Numbered from the stretch's first letter, positions 17,458 to 26,272 are shown. The stretch is 64,000 bases of DNA from Vreelandella neptunia (GCF_000712975.1 NZ_JHQL01000003.1:1-64000), one strand, 5' to 3'. The notes: generated from the letters alone by a model not told the origin. Made by a program: numbers and translations.

Positions 17458-17485
17458 AGTATAGCTATTTGTGAGCTTTTGCCAA
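17458..17485 (-). promoter_or_regulatory. Sigma70-type promoter for the small RNA
   Basis: On the minus strand, -35 TTGGCA (17480-17485), 16-nt spacer, -10 TATACT (17458-17463). Both boxes differ from consensus at one position. The predicted start is near 17451. Confidence 0.8.
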
Positions 17486-17693
17486 GGGTTTGTCGCATTT
17501 TTTTGTTTTTTTATATGCACTGTTTTAGTGCGCTTAGATTGCGTTGTTTTGGTGCTTGCAAAAAGATGGCTGTTATTGATGGCTTAACTTAATGATTTTT
17601 AAAATTAAAATGGTATTGGCATATAAACTGCTTAGTTGCTTGTCTACAAGTGAGCGTGCGTAACGACATTTAAGATTTGCAAAAGGTGGTGCT

Positions 17694-18629
17694 ATGACCG
17701 AACACACGCGTACTGCGTTACCCAGTAATGCTCAGTCACCCAGTGACATGGACCCCGCGCTTCAGCCGCGTTTGGTAGTCACTGATTTAGACGGTTCACT
17801 GTTAGATCACCACAGCTATGACTTTTCACCTGCTAAACCTTGGCTTGCCCGTCTTAAACAGCTAGGTGTACCGGTCATACCGGTCACTAGCAAAACCCGC
17901 GCCGAACTTATACCCCTGCGTGAAGCCCTTGGGCTAACAGCGACTCCCTTTATTGCTGAGAATGGTGCCGTCATTGGTTTACCGCCCGGCTGGTGTCATG
18001 CACGACTAGACCGGCCTGGTAATGGCCTAGACGGGGTGGTTATTAAACAAACGGGTGTCGATAGCGGCTTCATTAGAGCGCGCTTGAACGTTTGGCGTAA
18101 GCGCTTAAACATTCGTTTTACTCGCATGGGGGACTTAAGCCTGCAGCAAGTGATGGAATTGACCGGGCTTGATAAAACCCGCGCGAAAGCTGCGCGGCAG
18201 CGAGAGGGGAGTGAACCGCTTATTTGGGAGGACAGTGAGGCTGCACTTGAAACGTTCCGCATTGCGCTGCAAGGCGATGGCCTTGAACTCACCCAGGGCG
18301 GGCGCTTTTGGCATGTGATGGGGCGGCTGTCTGATAAAGGCGGTGCAGTAGAGTGGCTCATCAAACGATTTACTGCTTTACGAGGCAGTCAGCCGCTTAC
18401 ATTAGGTCTGGGCGATGGCCCAAACGACATCACGATGCTGGAAACTGTTGATCAAGCCGTAGTCATTCGAGGCTGTCACGCGCTCAACGTCGAGCCGCAA
18501 AATAGCGTGCTATATCGGACACATGCAACCGGGCCAACTGGCTGGGCTGAGGGAATAGACCACTGGTGGGGGCAAGATGAGGGTGGGCTAAAAATAGCAC
18601 CCACCAATGAAGCCGCTGCATCAGTTTAA
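17694..18629 (+). CDS. HAD-IIB phosphatase, mannosyl/glucosyl-3-phosphoglycerate phosphatase
   Basis: 311 aa. HAD motif I is VVTDLDGSLLDHH (Asp31, Asp33), motif II is PVTSKTRAE and motif III/IV is LGLGDGPNDITML, the MPGP family layout. ENGAVIGLP is also characteristic. The family removes phosphate from mannosyl- or glucosyl-3-phosphoglycerate to release the compatible solute. The gene downstream is a GpgS-like transferase, so the likely substrate is glucosyl-3-phosphoglycerate and the product glucosylglycerate. A good AAAGGTGG site precedes the ATG. The two genes are 21 bp apart and form one operon. Confidence 0.87.
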   Translation: MTEHTRTALPSNAQSPSDMDPALQPRLVVTDLDGSLLDHHSYDFSPAKPWLARLKQLGVPVIPVTSKTRAELIPLREALGLTATPFIAENGAVIGLPPGWCHARLDRPGNGLDGVVIKQTGVDSGFIRARLNVWRKRLNIRFTRMGDLSLQQVMELTGLDKTRAKAARQREGSEPLIWEDSEAALETFRIALQGDGLELTQGGRFWHVMGRLSDKGGAVEWLIKRFTALRGSQPLTLGLGDGPNDITMLETVDQAVVIRGCHALNVEPQNSVLYRTHATGPTGWAEGIDHWWGQDEGGLKIAPTNEAAASV

Positions 18630-18650
18630 CAAGCCACGGGAGGCTAACGT

Positions 18651-19871
18651 ATGAGTGATTTTCATCAAAATGGTGTGATTACCGATTTTCACAACTTAAC
18701 CCGTCGGCCGGTTGAAGCGCTTGAACAGGAGCTTTGCCAGTTTGCCAAGCGCCGCCCAATGGGGCTGATATTACCCTCGCTTTTTTCTGAACTGGAAGGA
18801 CCAGCACTGTCGGCCATTGTGGATGAGCTGGTGAAAGTGCCTTATCTCAATGAAATTGTCATTGGTTTAGACAGGGCAGATCGTGACCAGTTTTTATATG
18901 CGCGCGAGTTCTTTTCACGCTTACCCCAGCACACTCGCATTTTATGGAATGACGGCCCGCGTTTACGCGCCATCGACCAAGAATTAGAGAGCCACGGCTT
19001 AGGGGCTTTAGAGCCAGGGAAAGGAAGGAACGTATGGTATTGCGCTGGTTATGTGCTGAGTTCAGGCCGTTCCAGCGCTATTGGTCTTCACGATTGCGAT
19101 ATTCTTACCTACGACCGAGGCCTTCTGGCAAGGCTTATGTATCCCGTCGCGAACCCCCGGTTCAATTACAGTTTTTGTAAAGGCTACTACCCGCGTATCG
19201 CTGAAGGAAAGCTCAATGGGCGCGTTTCTAGGTTAATGGTGACGCCGCTGTTACGGGCTTTGAAAACCGTCTGTGGACCGCTGCCTTATTTGGATTATCT
19301 AGACAGTTTCCGTTACCCCTTGTCCGGCGAGTTTGCTATGCGCAGTGACGTACTTGAAGGTATACGCATTCCCGCTGATTGGGGATTAGAAATCGGCGTT
19401 TTGTCTGAGCTGCAGCGCAACTACTCGCATCGTCAGCTGTGCCAGGTTGATATTGCTGACGCCTATGATCACAAGCATCAGCCCATTAGCGAAGAGGATG
19501 CAACGGGCGGTTTGAACCGAATGAGTCTGGATATCGCTAAAGCGCTGTACCGGAAGTTGGCTACCCAAGGGATTAGCTTTAGCAGTGAAGATTTTAGAAC
19601 CCTTAAAGCGACTTACTACCGGTTAGCATTAGACCTCATTGAAGCCTACGATCACGACGCGACGATGAATGGGCTAAGTTTGGACCGCCATTGTGAAGAA
19701 CAGGCGGTAGAGTTATTTGCCAGTAATTTGCTGGAAGCAGGCAACCTGTTTTTAGACAACCCCCGCGAGCGTCCTTTTATTCCCAGCTGGAACCGTGTGC
19801 AGGCGGCTATGCCTGACGTACTAGCTCGCATGCATGAAGCAGTTGAGCTTGATAACCAAGGTAAAGTGTAA
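18651..19871 (+). CDS. GpgS-like glucosyl-3-phosphoglycerate synthase (GT81-type)
   Basis: 406 aa. The GT-A fold features are MGLILPSLFSELEGPA near residue 37 and HDCD (Asp148-x-Asp150) as metal and NDP-sugar site. FCKGYYPRI and RYPLSGEFAM downstream are typical of this family, which transfers glucose from NDP-glucose to 3-phosphoglycerate. Together with the upstream phosphatase it gives the two-step route to glucosylglycerate, an osmolyte of salt- or nitrogen-stressed bacteria. A mannosyl donor cannot be excluded from sequence alone. A strong terminator follows. Confidence 0.85.
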   Translation: MSDFHQNGVITDFHNLTRRPVEALEQELCQFAKRRPMGLILPSLFSELEGPALSAIVDELVKVPYLNEIVIGLDRADRDQFLYAREFFSRLPQHTRILWNDGPRLRAIDQELESHGLGALEPGKGRNVWYCAGYVLSSGRSSAIGLHDCDILTYDRGLLARLMYPVANPRFNYSFCKGYYPRIAEGKLNGRVSRLMVTPLLRALKTVCGPLPYLDYLDSFRYPLSGEFAMRSDVLEGIRIPADWGLEIGVLSELQRNYSHRQLCQVDIADAYDHKHQPISEEDATGGLNRMSLDIAKALYRKLATQGISFSSEDFRTLKATYYRLALDLIEAYDHDATMNGLSLDRHCEEQAVELFASNLLEAGNLFLDNPRERPFIPSWNRVQAAMPDVLARMHEAVELDNQGKV

Positions 19872-19919
19872 CGTCTTAAATCGCCTAGTTCGTCATTCCA
19901 TAGATTAGCATTAGAGAGT

Positions 19920-19957
19920 AACAGCACCTCGCAGGCAGCGGGGTGCTGTTTTTTTTT
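19920..19957 (+). terminator. Intrinsic terminator of the solute operon
   Basis: AACAGCACC and GGTGCTGTT form a stem around a 13-nt loop, followed by a run of at least seven T. Confidence 0.9.
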
Positions 19958-20134
19958 GCAAAATCGATTCTTTCAATAGTGCTTTTATATCTCACTATGC
20001 AACTTAGCGATGCGCAACCTTGACCACACTCAAGAAACAGTCTTAAATTCCAAAGAAGTATAAACATATAACCATTTATGGTCTATGATGAGTGCACAGC
20101 AGCATCACTACTTGCCATTAGTTGGAGGCATAGC

Positions 20135-21001
20135 ATGCAACGCCCGATCGTTACCCATTTTTTTGATGAACCCACCAACACCTTTAGTTATGTGGTGCAG
20201 GATCCCGATAGTCATGCCTGCGCTATCCTAGATTCGGTGCTGGATTTCGACTACGCCGCAGGGCGTACAGATGTACGTTCTGCAGATGACATTATTGAAT
20301 TTATTCGCGATAACCGTCTTGAAGTGGCATGGATTTTAGAAACCCATGTGCATGCTGATCACCTCTCAGCAGCGCCCTATTTGCACCAAACGCTGGGTGG
20401 AAAAACGGGGATTGGCGCACGTATTGTCGATGTGCAGGAAATTTTTGGTAAAGCGTTTAATGCGGGCACCGAGTTTGCTCGAGACGGCAGCCAGTTTGAT
20501 GCCCTATTCAATGAAGGTGACACCTTCACTATTGGCAATCTTCAGGGCTACGTTCTGCATACTCCGGGCCATACGCCTGCCTGCCTAACGTATGTAATAG
20601 GCGATGCGGCTTTCGTTGGCGACACACTGTTTATGCCAGATTATGGTACCGCCCGCTGTGACTTTCCCGGCGGTGATGCACGCACGCTATACCGCTCTAT
20701 CCAAAAAGTGCTGGCGCTACCGGCGCAAACACGGCTGTTTTTATGCCATGACTATAAAGCACCAGGTCGAGACGTTTACCAACACGAAACCAGTGTTGAA
20801 GAGCAGCGTGAGGCGAATGTTCATGTGCACGAAGGCATCAGCGAAGACGAATTCGTAAAAATGCGCACAGAACGGGATGCCACGCTGGGTATGCCTAGGC
20901 TCATTATCCCGTCAGTACAGGTCAATATGCGCGCAGGCGAAATGCCGCCTGCCGAGGATAACGGCGAGGTCTACCTGAAAGTACCCATCAACCGCTTTTA
21001 A
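20135..21001 (+). CDS. Metallo-beta-lactamase-fold hydrolase, probable persulfide dioxygenase
   Basis: 288 aa from the ATG at 20135, which has GGAGG 8 nt upstream; an in-frame ATG at 20078 lacks one. The metal motif is THVHADHL, with HTPGHTPA, GDTLF and CHDYKAPGRD following. This is the pattern of ETHE1/Blh-type persulfide dioxygenases, which oxidise glutathione persulfide to sulfite. It is first in a run with a DUF2892 protein and split YeeE/YedE genes, as in bigR-type sulfide detoxification operons. No BigR repressor gene is present here. ACCAT TT ATGGT (20071-20082), about 55 bp upstream of the start, could be an operator half-site. Confidence 0.87.
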   Translation: MQRPIVTHFFDEPTNTFSYVVQDPDSHACAILDSVLDFDYAAGRTDVRSADDIIEFIRDNRLEVAWILETHVHADHLSAAPYLHQTLGGKTGIGARIVDVQEIFGKAFNAGTEFARDGSQFDALFNEGDTFTIGNLQGYVLHTPGHTPACLTYVIGDAAFVGDTLFMPDYGTARCDFPGGDARTLYRSIQKVLALPAQTRLFLCHDYKAPGRDVYQHETSVEEQREANVHVHEGISEDEFVKMRTERDATLGMPRLIIPSVQVNMRAGEMPPAEDNGEVYLKVPINRF

Positions 21002-21040
21002 CTGATTTATAAACTAATTTTTATTATTAAGGAGCTAAAG

Positions 21041-21232
21041 ATGAAAGCAAATGTTGGCGGTATCGATAAAGTGGCGCGAATCGTTGTCGGTCTAGTGCTA
21101 ATTGTGCTGGCAATCACCGGCACTATTGGCGTGTGGGGGTGGGTTGGCATTGTGCCGCTTGCCACAGGGCTATTTAATTTTTGCCCGCTGTATCCTTTGC
21201 TGGGTATCTCAACCTGCAAAAACAAGCATTAA
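21041..21232 (+). CDS. DUF2892 small inner-membrane protein
   Basis: 63 aa with two TM helices (about 10-28 and 32-50). It opens MKANVGGIDKVARIVVG and ends near CPLYPLLGISTCKNK, the usual DUF2892/YgaP-type pattern with two conserved Cys. AAGGAG lies upstream. It is commonly linked to persulfide dioxygenase or rhodanese genes; its role is not established, and handling or sensing of sulfane sulfur is only a guess. Confidence 0.87.
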   Translation: MKANVGGIDKVARIVVGLVLIVLAITGTIGVWGWVGIVPLATGLFNFCPLYPLLGISTCKNKH

Positions 21233-21254
21233 TTACAGGCAAGGAGTGTAAGCC

Positions 21255-21716
21255 GTGGACTGGATGGCAAGCCTGCAAGGGCTCGTTGGTGGTGTGTTGA
21301 TAGGGCTATCAGCGGTATGGCTGATGGGAGCCTTAGGGCGCATCGCTGGCATTAGCGGCATCATCGGAAACTTAATAACCCAGCGCCCTCTGGGCGACAG
21401 CGCTTGGCGGCTGGCCTTTTTGGTTGGACTGATCAGTGGTCCGTTGCTAGTCATGGCACTAGGTGGTGGGTTAGGTAATGTAGCCGATGCCCCCGGTTCA
21501 GTGATTGGTGCACCAGCAGGGGGTGTACCGCTGATGCTGGTGGCAGGGCTGCTAGTAGGCCTCGGTACTGGGCTTGGTAGCGGCTGTACCAGTGGGCATG
21601 GCGTTTGTGGCTTGGCACGTCTATCAACCCGTTCCATGGCCGCCACCGGCGTATTCCTACTTGTCGCGATAGCGACCGTTTATGTAACGCACCATGTGAT
21701 CGGAGGTGGCGCATGA
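21255..21716 (+). CDS. YeeE/YedE-family sulfur transporter subunit A (PmpA-like)
   Basis: 153 aa from a GTG with AAGGAG 8 nt upstream. Four hydrophobic segments. The key motif GLGTGLGSGCTSGHGVCGLARL contains the conserved Cys of YeeE/YedE channels, which pass thiosulfate or a related sulfur compound through a line of Cys residues. The gene is the first half of a split transporter; its TGA overlaps the ATG of the second half (ATGA). Confidence 0.88.
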   Translation: MDWMASLQGLVGGVLIGLSAVWLMGALGRIAGISGIIGNLITQRPLGDSAWRLAFLVGLISGPLLVMALGGGLGNVADAPGSVIGAPAGGVPLMLVAGLLVGLGTGLGSGCTSGHGVCGLARLSTRSMAATGVFLLVAIATVYVTHHVIGGGA

Positions 21717-22165
21717 GCGAGATAAGTAAGCGTACTCATGCCGTGAAAAACAGGGGTGTCGTGAAAATTGCGGCTGGCTACCTCGCGGGGTTGCTTTTTG
21801 GACTTGGGCTTGCGATCTCTGGCATGACGGACCCAGCGCGAGTGATTGGCTTTTTAGATGTGGCTGGCGCTTGGGACCCCACACTGATGTTTGTGCTAGG
21901 GGGGGCGGTCGTTACCGCATTCGTGGGTTACCGGGTTGTCTTTGCTCGTGGTGAGCCATTATTTAGCGGCAGTTTTCAATTGCCTACGAAGCAAACACTC
22001 GATGGTAAATTGTTGGGCGGCGCAGCGCTGTTTGGCATCGGCTGGGGCCTTTCTGGCTATTGTCCTGGCCCTGCTATTGCGTCTGTAGGTGGGTTGTCTA
22101 TACCTCTACTGGCGTTATTGATTGCGATGGTAGCAGGCTGGTTTATCGCAAAACGTATCAGCTAA
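21713..22165 (+). CDS. YeeE/YedE-family sulfur transporter subunit B (PmpB-like)
   Basis: 150 aa from the ATG that overlaps the previous stop. It has four hydrophobic segments with GLGLAISGMTDPARV and GIGWGLSGYCPGPAI, the conserved B-half motifs including the Cys in GYCPGP. It completes the split channel. The frame is open further upstream inside subunit A, but that part is not plausible as protein. A strong terminator follows. Confidence 0.88.
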   Translation: MSEISKRTHAVKNRGVVKIAAGYLAGLLFGLGLAISGMTDPARVIGFLDVAGAWDPTLMFVLGGAVVTAFVGYRVVFARGEPLFSGSFQLPTKQTLDGKLLGGAALFGIGWGLSGYCPGPAIASVGGLSIPLLALLIAMVAGWFIAKRIS

Positions 22166-22190
22166 AGCATCACATATCGTCCGTTACTAT

Positions 22191-22221
22191 CGCCCTTGTC
22201 TGCCCAGACAAGGGCGTTTTT
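22191..22221 (+). terminator. Intrinsic terminator of the sulfur operon
   Basis: CGCCCTTGTCTG, CC, CAGACAAGGGCG, then TTTTT. The arms are 12 bp and perfect. Confidence 0.95.
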
Positions 22222-22268
22222 ATAGCTGGTTTTTATAACTGGTTTTTATAGCTGGTTTTTATAAACAG
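22217..22268. repeat. 13-bp tandem repeat, four units
   Basis: Units at 22217, 22230, 22243 and 22256 of the type TTTTTATAGCTGG. It starts in the T tract of the terminator, between the sulfur operon and the two-component system. Confidence 0.9.
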
Positions 22269-22289
22269 ATTGATGACACAGCCCGCTAG

Positions 22290-22306
22290 CTTAATGCTGG
22301 GTTAAT
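22290..22306 (+). promoter_or_regulatory. PmrA/QseB-like direct repeat upstream of the response regulator
   Basis: CTTAAT, 5 nt, GTTAAT. This is close to the YTTAAK-N5-YTTAAK box of PmrA/QseB-type regulators, with one mismatch in the second half. It lies 42 bp before the response regulator start, where autoregulation would be expected. Confidence 0.5.
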
Positions 22307-22347
22307 GTGTATTTGCCATGCTAGCTGCAATAAAAGGAAAACCGCTT

Positions 22348-23049
22348 ATGCACGTCTTGCTCATTGAAGATGACCCGCTTGTCGCATCAGGAATACGTTC
22401 CGGTTTGATGATGTACGACTTTGTCGTCGATCATGTTTCCACGATTCAAGCCGCGCGACAAACCATGCAGTCAGTTACCAGCGATCTAGTCATTCTTGAT
22501 CGTGGCCTTCCCGATGGTGATGGTCTTCAGTTACTGCAATCGTGGCGCGAGCAGGGTATTGCCACTCCGGTATTAATGTTGACAGCGCGCGATGCGATAC
22601 GAGACCGCGTCGATGGATTGCAGTGCGGGGCCGACGACTACTTGGTAAAGCCCTTTGATCTTGATGAGTTAGTGGCACGCCTCCATGCGTTGCTTAGGCG
22701 AGTATCTGGTCGTAGCCAGGGCCTAACGGTCCATGGCGCGTTAACGCTAGATCCTAATGCGCGTGAAGTAAAAGTTTCTGGTCATCTAGTAACGCTATCG
22801 CGGCGAGAGCTGGTGCTTTTGGAGGCCTTTTTGCATTCGCCGCGTAGCGTGCTCTCTGCCGATCAGCTTAAAGATAGTCTTTATGGGCTGAGTGATGATG
22901 TAGAGAGCAATGCGCTAAACGTGCATATCCACCATCTGCGTAAAAAACTCGGCAGTGGAGTTATTGAAACGGTGCGAGGGTTGGGCTATCGGTTAGGCAA
23001 ACCTGAGGCGGTTCATCTTCCAGGCTCACCCCATAAGGGGCAGCAATGA
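22348..23049 (+). CDS. OmpR-family response regulator (QseB/PmrA-like)
   Basis: 233 aa from the ATG at 22348, with AAAGGA upstream. The receiver domain has the acidic pair EDD at 7-9, phospho-acceptor Asp51 (VILDRGLPDGDG) and Lys in LVKPFDLDEL. The C-terminal winged helix includes SRRELVLLEAF and TVRGLGYRLG. It activates or represses target promoters after phosphorylation by the kinase encoded next, whose start overlaps its stop (ATGA). The signal is unknown; its place between two sulfur gene groups makes sulfur or redox control possible. Confidence 0.93.
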   Translation: MHVLLIEDDPLVASGIRSGLMMYDFVVDHVSTIQAARQTMQSVTSDLVILDRGLPDGDGLQLLQSWREQGIATPVLMLTARDAIRDRVDGLQCGADDYLVKPFDLDELVARLHALLRRVSGRSQGLTVHGALTLDPNAREVKVSGHLVTLSRRELVLLEAFLHSPRSVLSADQLKDSLYGLSDDVESNALNVHIHHLRKKLGSGVIETVRGLGYRLGKPEAVHLPGSPHKGQQ

Positions 23050-24407
23050 GTTTGCGTGCTCGCCTATTACTCACCCTGGGGGTGTCGCTAGCGTTGCTGT
23101 GGGGCGTTGCCGCCGCTTGGTTGCTCAGTGATTTAGAAAAAAAGTTTGTGGAAACACTAGACCAGCGCCTTGCCCAATCCGCTCGAATGGTAGCGGGCTT
23201 GGTGCTTCAACTGCCTGAAGATGTTTGGGAACAGAGTCAGACGCGCTCACTGTCTATTCCCCCTATTGAGGGGTTAGCCTGCCAGGTTCACTCACCGCGT
23301 GGCGATATTATCGCCCGCACCCATGCCAATATGGACACCATACTGGCACCGGGTGAGCGTGGTCATGCATATCGTCAAGAAGGCGATACGACATGGCGTG
23401 TCTTTACTTATGAGCGAGGCGATCTCGTCATTACTACCGCCGATCGAATGGATGAGCGGGACATGCTGCTTAGCGATGTGTTTCGCGTCGCTGTTGTGCC
23501 GTTTGTCGTGGCGTTGACAGGCAGTTTGATTGCGCTGTGGGTAGTGGTCTGGCGTGGATTGGCCCCGCTATCAAGGCTGCGTGAATCGCTTGCCAGTCGT
23601 CATCCGGAAGCATTGGCACCAGTGTCTACCTATGGCGTACCGAAAGAGATCAAACCGCTGATCGATACGCTCAATGGCCTGCTGGTGAGAATCCAGCAAA
23701 CCATCGTTCGCGAGCAGCGTTTTACCAATGATGCCGCACATGAGCTGCGTACTCCTTTGACCGCGATTAAAACTCATCTCCAGGTCGCGCAGCGTGCAGA
23801 AGGTGACGTCGCCAAAGAAGCGCTCCGTTGTGCCGAGGCGGGGGTTGTTCGTCTAGCGCATACGCTGGATCAGCTGCTGACATTGGCAAGAGTTGAGGGG
23901 CGTATGCGCTTTGACGACGGCGAACCAAGCCAGGTGGCAGAGATTGTAGAGTTCGCTATCGCCGACAGTGTAGCAACCGCAGGACAGTGCCAGCCTCCCG
24001 CTCACGTTCCCCATGTGTGCGTAGCCATGCCGAGAGAATTAGCAATAACCGCCCTGCGTAACCTACTGGATAACGCGCTGCACCATGGCGCAGATGATTT
24101 GCCTGTGGTGCTCACCGTGCAGCCTTCCCCTGATCAGCGTCACGTAACGTTCACCGTGCATGATCAGGGAAGCGGTGTAGATGAGGCTACACTGAAACAA
24201 TTAACCCAACGCTTTTGGCGTGTCAGCAAGCAGCAAGGGAGTGGTTTGGGTTTGGCGATTGTGGCGGCAATTGTTGAGCGTTTTGGTGGCTGGGTGAGCT
24301 TTGAAAACGTTGAGAGCGGCGGCTTTAGCGCTCACCTATCTATCCCTATTTTGCCTGACCCTATTTTATTCACCTCTTCGTTGCCTACCCCTACTGGCGG
24401 TGACTGA
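23046..24407 (+). CDS. Sensor histidine kinase (QseC/PmrB-like)
   Basis: 453 aa. TM1 at about 8-28, periplasmic domain of about 120 residues, TM2 at about 150-170. The H-box FTNDAAHELRTPLTAIKTHL has phospho-acceptor His232. N box LRNLLDNALHHG, DQGSGVD and GSGLGLAIV form the ATPase domain. Partner of the upstream response regulator. The ligand cannot be read from sequence. Confidence 0.93.
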   Translation: MSLRARLLLTLGVSLALLWGVAAAWLLSDLEKKFVETLDQRLAQSARMVAGLVLQLPEDVWEQSQTRSLSIPPIEGLACQVHSPRGDIIARTHANMDTILAPGERGHAYRQEGDTTWRVFTYERGDLVITTADRMDERDMLLSDVFRVAVVPFVVALTGSLIALWVVVWRGLAPLSRLRESLASRHPEALAPVSTYGVPKEIKPLIDTLNGLLVRIQQTIVREQRFTNDAAHELRTPLTAIKTHLQVAQRAEGDVAKEALRCAEAGVVRLAHTLDQLLTLARVEGRMRFDDGEPSQVAEIVEFAIADSVATAGQCQPPAHVPHVCVAMPRELAITALRNLLDNALHHGADDLPVVLTVQPSPDQRHVTFTVHDQGSGVDEATLKQLTQRFWRVSKQQGSGLGLAIVAAIVERFGGWVSFENVESGGFSAHLSIPILPDPILFTSSLPTPTGGD

Positions 24408-24524
24408 GGGGACAGGAAGAGGCGATTGGATAGCGTTCGCTTAGCCATAACAGCCAGAACGTAGTAAGTGAGCATGGAAATAACCACGAGATAAACAAAT
24501 AACGACCGGCAGTCAGGGGGAAAT

Positions 24525-25220
24525 ATGAATAAAAAACAGTGGGGCAAGTTTAGCTTGCTGATAGGGGCCAGCTTTGTCGGTGCCAGCACCGTTGCTGGCA
24601 GCGTTTTTGCCGAAACGGGTGATGCAGAACGCGGCCAAGCTGCCGCGGCGACGTGTATTGCCTGCCACCAAGCTAACGGCAGCGGAATGAATATACCTGG
24701 TGGTGAGTCATGGCCGCGTTTGGCAGGGCTTAATGCTGATTACATCGCTAAGCAGCTACATGATTTTAAAGAGGGGCGGCGCCAAAACGCTACCATGATG
24801 CCCTTTGCTAACATGCTCAATGACCAGCAAATAGCGGATGTTGCCGCTTACTATAGCCAAATGCCCATAACGCCAGGCCAAGGGGGGGATGATGCTGATG
24901 AGGCTTTATTAGCTCGTGGCGAACAACTGGCTGAGCGTGGAGATTGGGATGCTTATATTGTGTCATGTAAAAGCTGTCACGGACCGGGTGGCACGGGCGT
25001 TGGTGAAGAGTTCCCCGGCATTGCAAGCCAGCATGCAGGCTATATAAGCAACCAGCTGCATGCTTGGCAAAATGATGAGCGCAGTAATGATCCTCAGAAT
25101 TTGATGGGGGCTATTGCTAAGCGTATGAGTGATGAGGATATCCAAGCGGTGTCTGCATGGTATGCCACCCAGGATGTTAGCGCTCAAACCGACAGTGAAG
25201 AAGGGGAGACAGCACAATGA
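24525..25220 (+). CDS. tsdB: Di-heme cytochrome c, c4/TsdB-like
   Basis: 231 aa with a Sec signal (cleavage near VFAETG). Two c-type heme sites, CIACH (44-48) and CKSCH (148-152), each in a cytochrome c domain of about 90 residues, the c4 layout. ATG context is GGGGGAAAT-ATG. Its stop overlaps the start of the tsdA-like gene (ATGA), so it most likely is the electron acceptor of thiosulfate dehydrogenase, passing electrons to an oxidase. A general cytochrome c4 role is also possible. Confidence 0.87.
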   Translation: MNKKQWGKFSLLIGASFVGASTVAGSVFAETGDAERGQAAAATCIACHQANGSGMNIPGGESWPRLAGLNADYIAKQLHDFKEGRRQNATMMPFANMLNDQQIADVAAYYSQMPITPGQGGDDADEALLARGEQLAERGDWDAYIVSCKSCHGPGGTGVGEEFPGIASQHAGYISNQLHAWQNDERSNDPQNLMGAIAKRMSDEDIQAVSAWYATQDVSAQTDSEEGETAQ

Positions 25221-26272
25221 ATTTGCATAAAAAGCGTCTCGTGTTAGCGCTAACAGGCTGTTCATTAGCCACAGGTATCGTGGTCAGTGCCTTCGCTGCC
25301 AATGAGGCAGCCACAACGGATGAAATGCCTTACCAAGGGTTAGTGGAGCTTGGCTTTCCTGCCCCGCAAGAAGGCGAGCTAGTTCACGTTCCACCGACCA
25401 TGGCAGACCTGGAAGAGGCTGATATTCACCCAGAGCTGAAAAAAGTCATTCGTTATGGCTACGACTTATTCACCAATACCCAGCAACTGCGTGGTGAAAA
25501 TGTTTATAACGATATGAACTGCTCTAGCTGTCACTTAGGTGAAGGGCGTCAACCGTTTAGTGCACCGGTGTGGGCAGCAGCGGTCACGCTTCCTGACTTC
25601 AGGGGTAAAAACCAACACGTTAACAACCTTGAAGAGCGCATTGCTGGCTGCTTTGCTTACTCGATGAATGGTACGCCGCCTGAGTACGGCAGTGACGAGA
25701 TGCTTGCGCTGAGTGCTTATCATCAATGGCTGGCTACGGGAGCGCCTATGTACCCCAGTCAGCCAATTTATGGCCGTGGCTTTCCTGCGCCAGATGAGCC
25801 AGCTGAAGCCCCTGATTACGCGCGTGGCGAAGTCGCATATCAGGAAAACTGTGCCATTTGCCACCAAGAAGACGGCTCTGGGCACTATGAAAACGGCGAG
25901 TACGTTTTTCCAGCGCCTTGGGGGGATGGCTCTAATAACTGGGGCGCAGGCATTGTTAGGGTAGATACTGCCGCAGGGTTCATTTACAACAATATGCCGC
26001 TCGGTCAACCGCGCTCGCTAAGCGATCAAGATGCTTGGGATATTGCCTATTACATGAGTAGCCAAGAGCGCCCGCAAGACCCTCGCTATACGGGAGATAT
26101 TGTCGAAACCGCTGAGCGCTTCGGGCCTACTTTCCACAAACGCTCGCTCTACGGGCAAACCCGTGAAAATGATGGTCATGTACTTGGTGACCATGACAAT
26201 TTCGGCGAGAAAGGCGACATCGAGCCTTGGAACGTAGGCATGCCCCGTTTCGAAAGCTTAGCTGACGAATAA
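25217..26272 (+). CDS. tsdA: Thiosulfate dehydrogenase (tetrathionate-forming), TsdA-like
   Basis: 351 aa with a signal peptide ending near AFAANEA. Heme motifs are CSSCH (102-106) and CAICH (212-216). Cys145 in LEERIAGCFAYSMNG matches the unusual Cys ligand of the active-site heme in TsdA, which distinguishes it from ordinary di-heme cytochromes. TsdA joins two thiosulfate molecules to tetrathionate in the periplasm and releases two electrons, probably to the TsdB-like cytochrome encoded just upstream. In heterotrophs this gives extra energy or handles thiosulfate formed by the persulfide pathway seen 5 kb upstream. Confidence 0.88.
   Translation: MNLHKKRLVLALTGCSLATGIVVSAFAANEAATTDEMPYQGLVELGFPAPQEGELVHVPPTMADLEEADIHPELKKVIRYGYDLFTNTQQLRGENVYNDMNCSSCHLGEGRQPFSAPVWAAAVTLPDFRGKNQHVNNLEERIAGCFAYSMNGTPPEYGSDEMLALSAYHQWLATGAPMYPSQPIYGRGFPAPDEPAEAPDYARGEVAYQENCAICHQEDGSGHYENGEYVFPAPWGDGSNNWGAGIVRVDTAAGFIYNNMPLGQPRSLSDQDAWDIAYYMSSQERPQDPRYTGDIVETAERFGPTFHKRSLYGQTRENDGHVLGDHDNFGEKGDIEPWNVGMPRFESLADE

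Noticed and set aside
17265..17498. Minus-strand open frame of 77 codons
   Set aside because: It covers the small-RNA promoter, stem and terminator and has odd composition. A non-coding transcript explains the region better.
22217..22268. CRISPR-like array
   Set aside because: The units follow each other directly with no unique spacers, and no cas genes are present. The same holds for the other short arrays.
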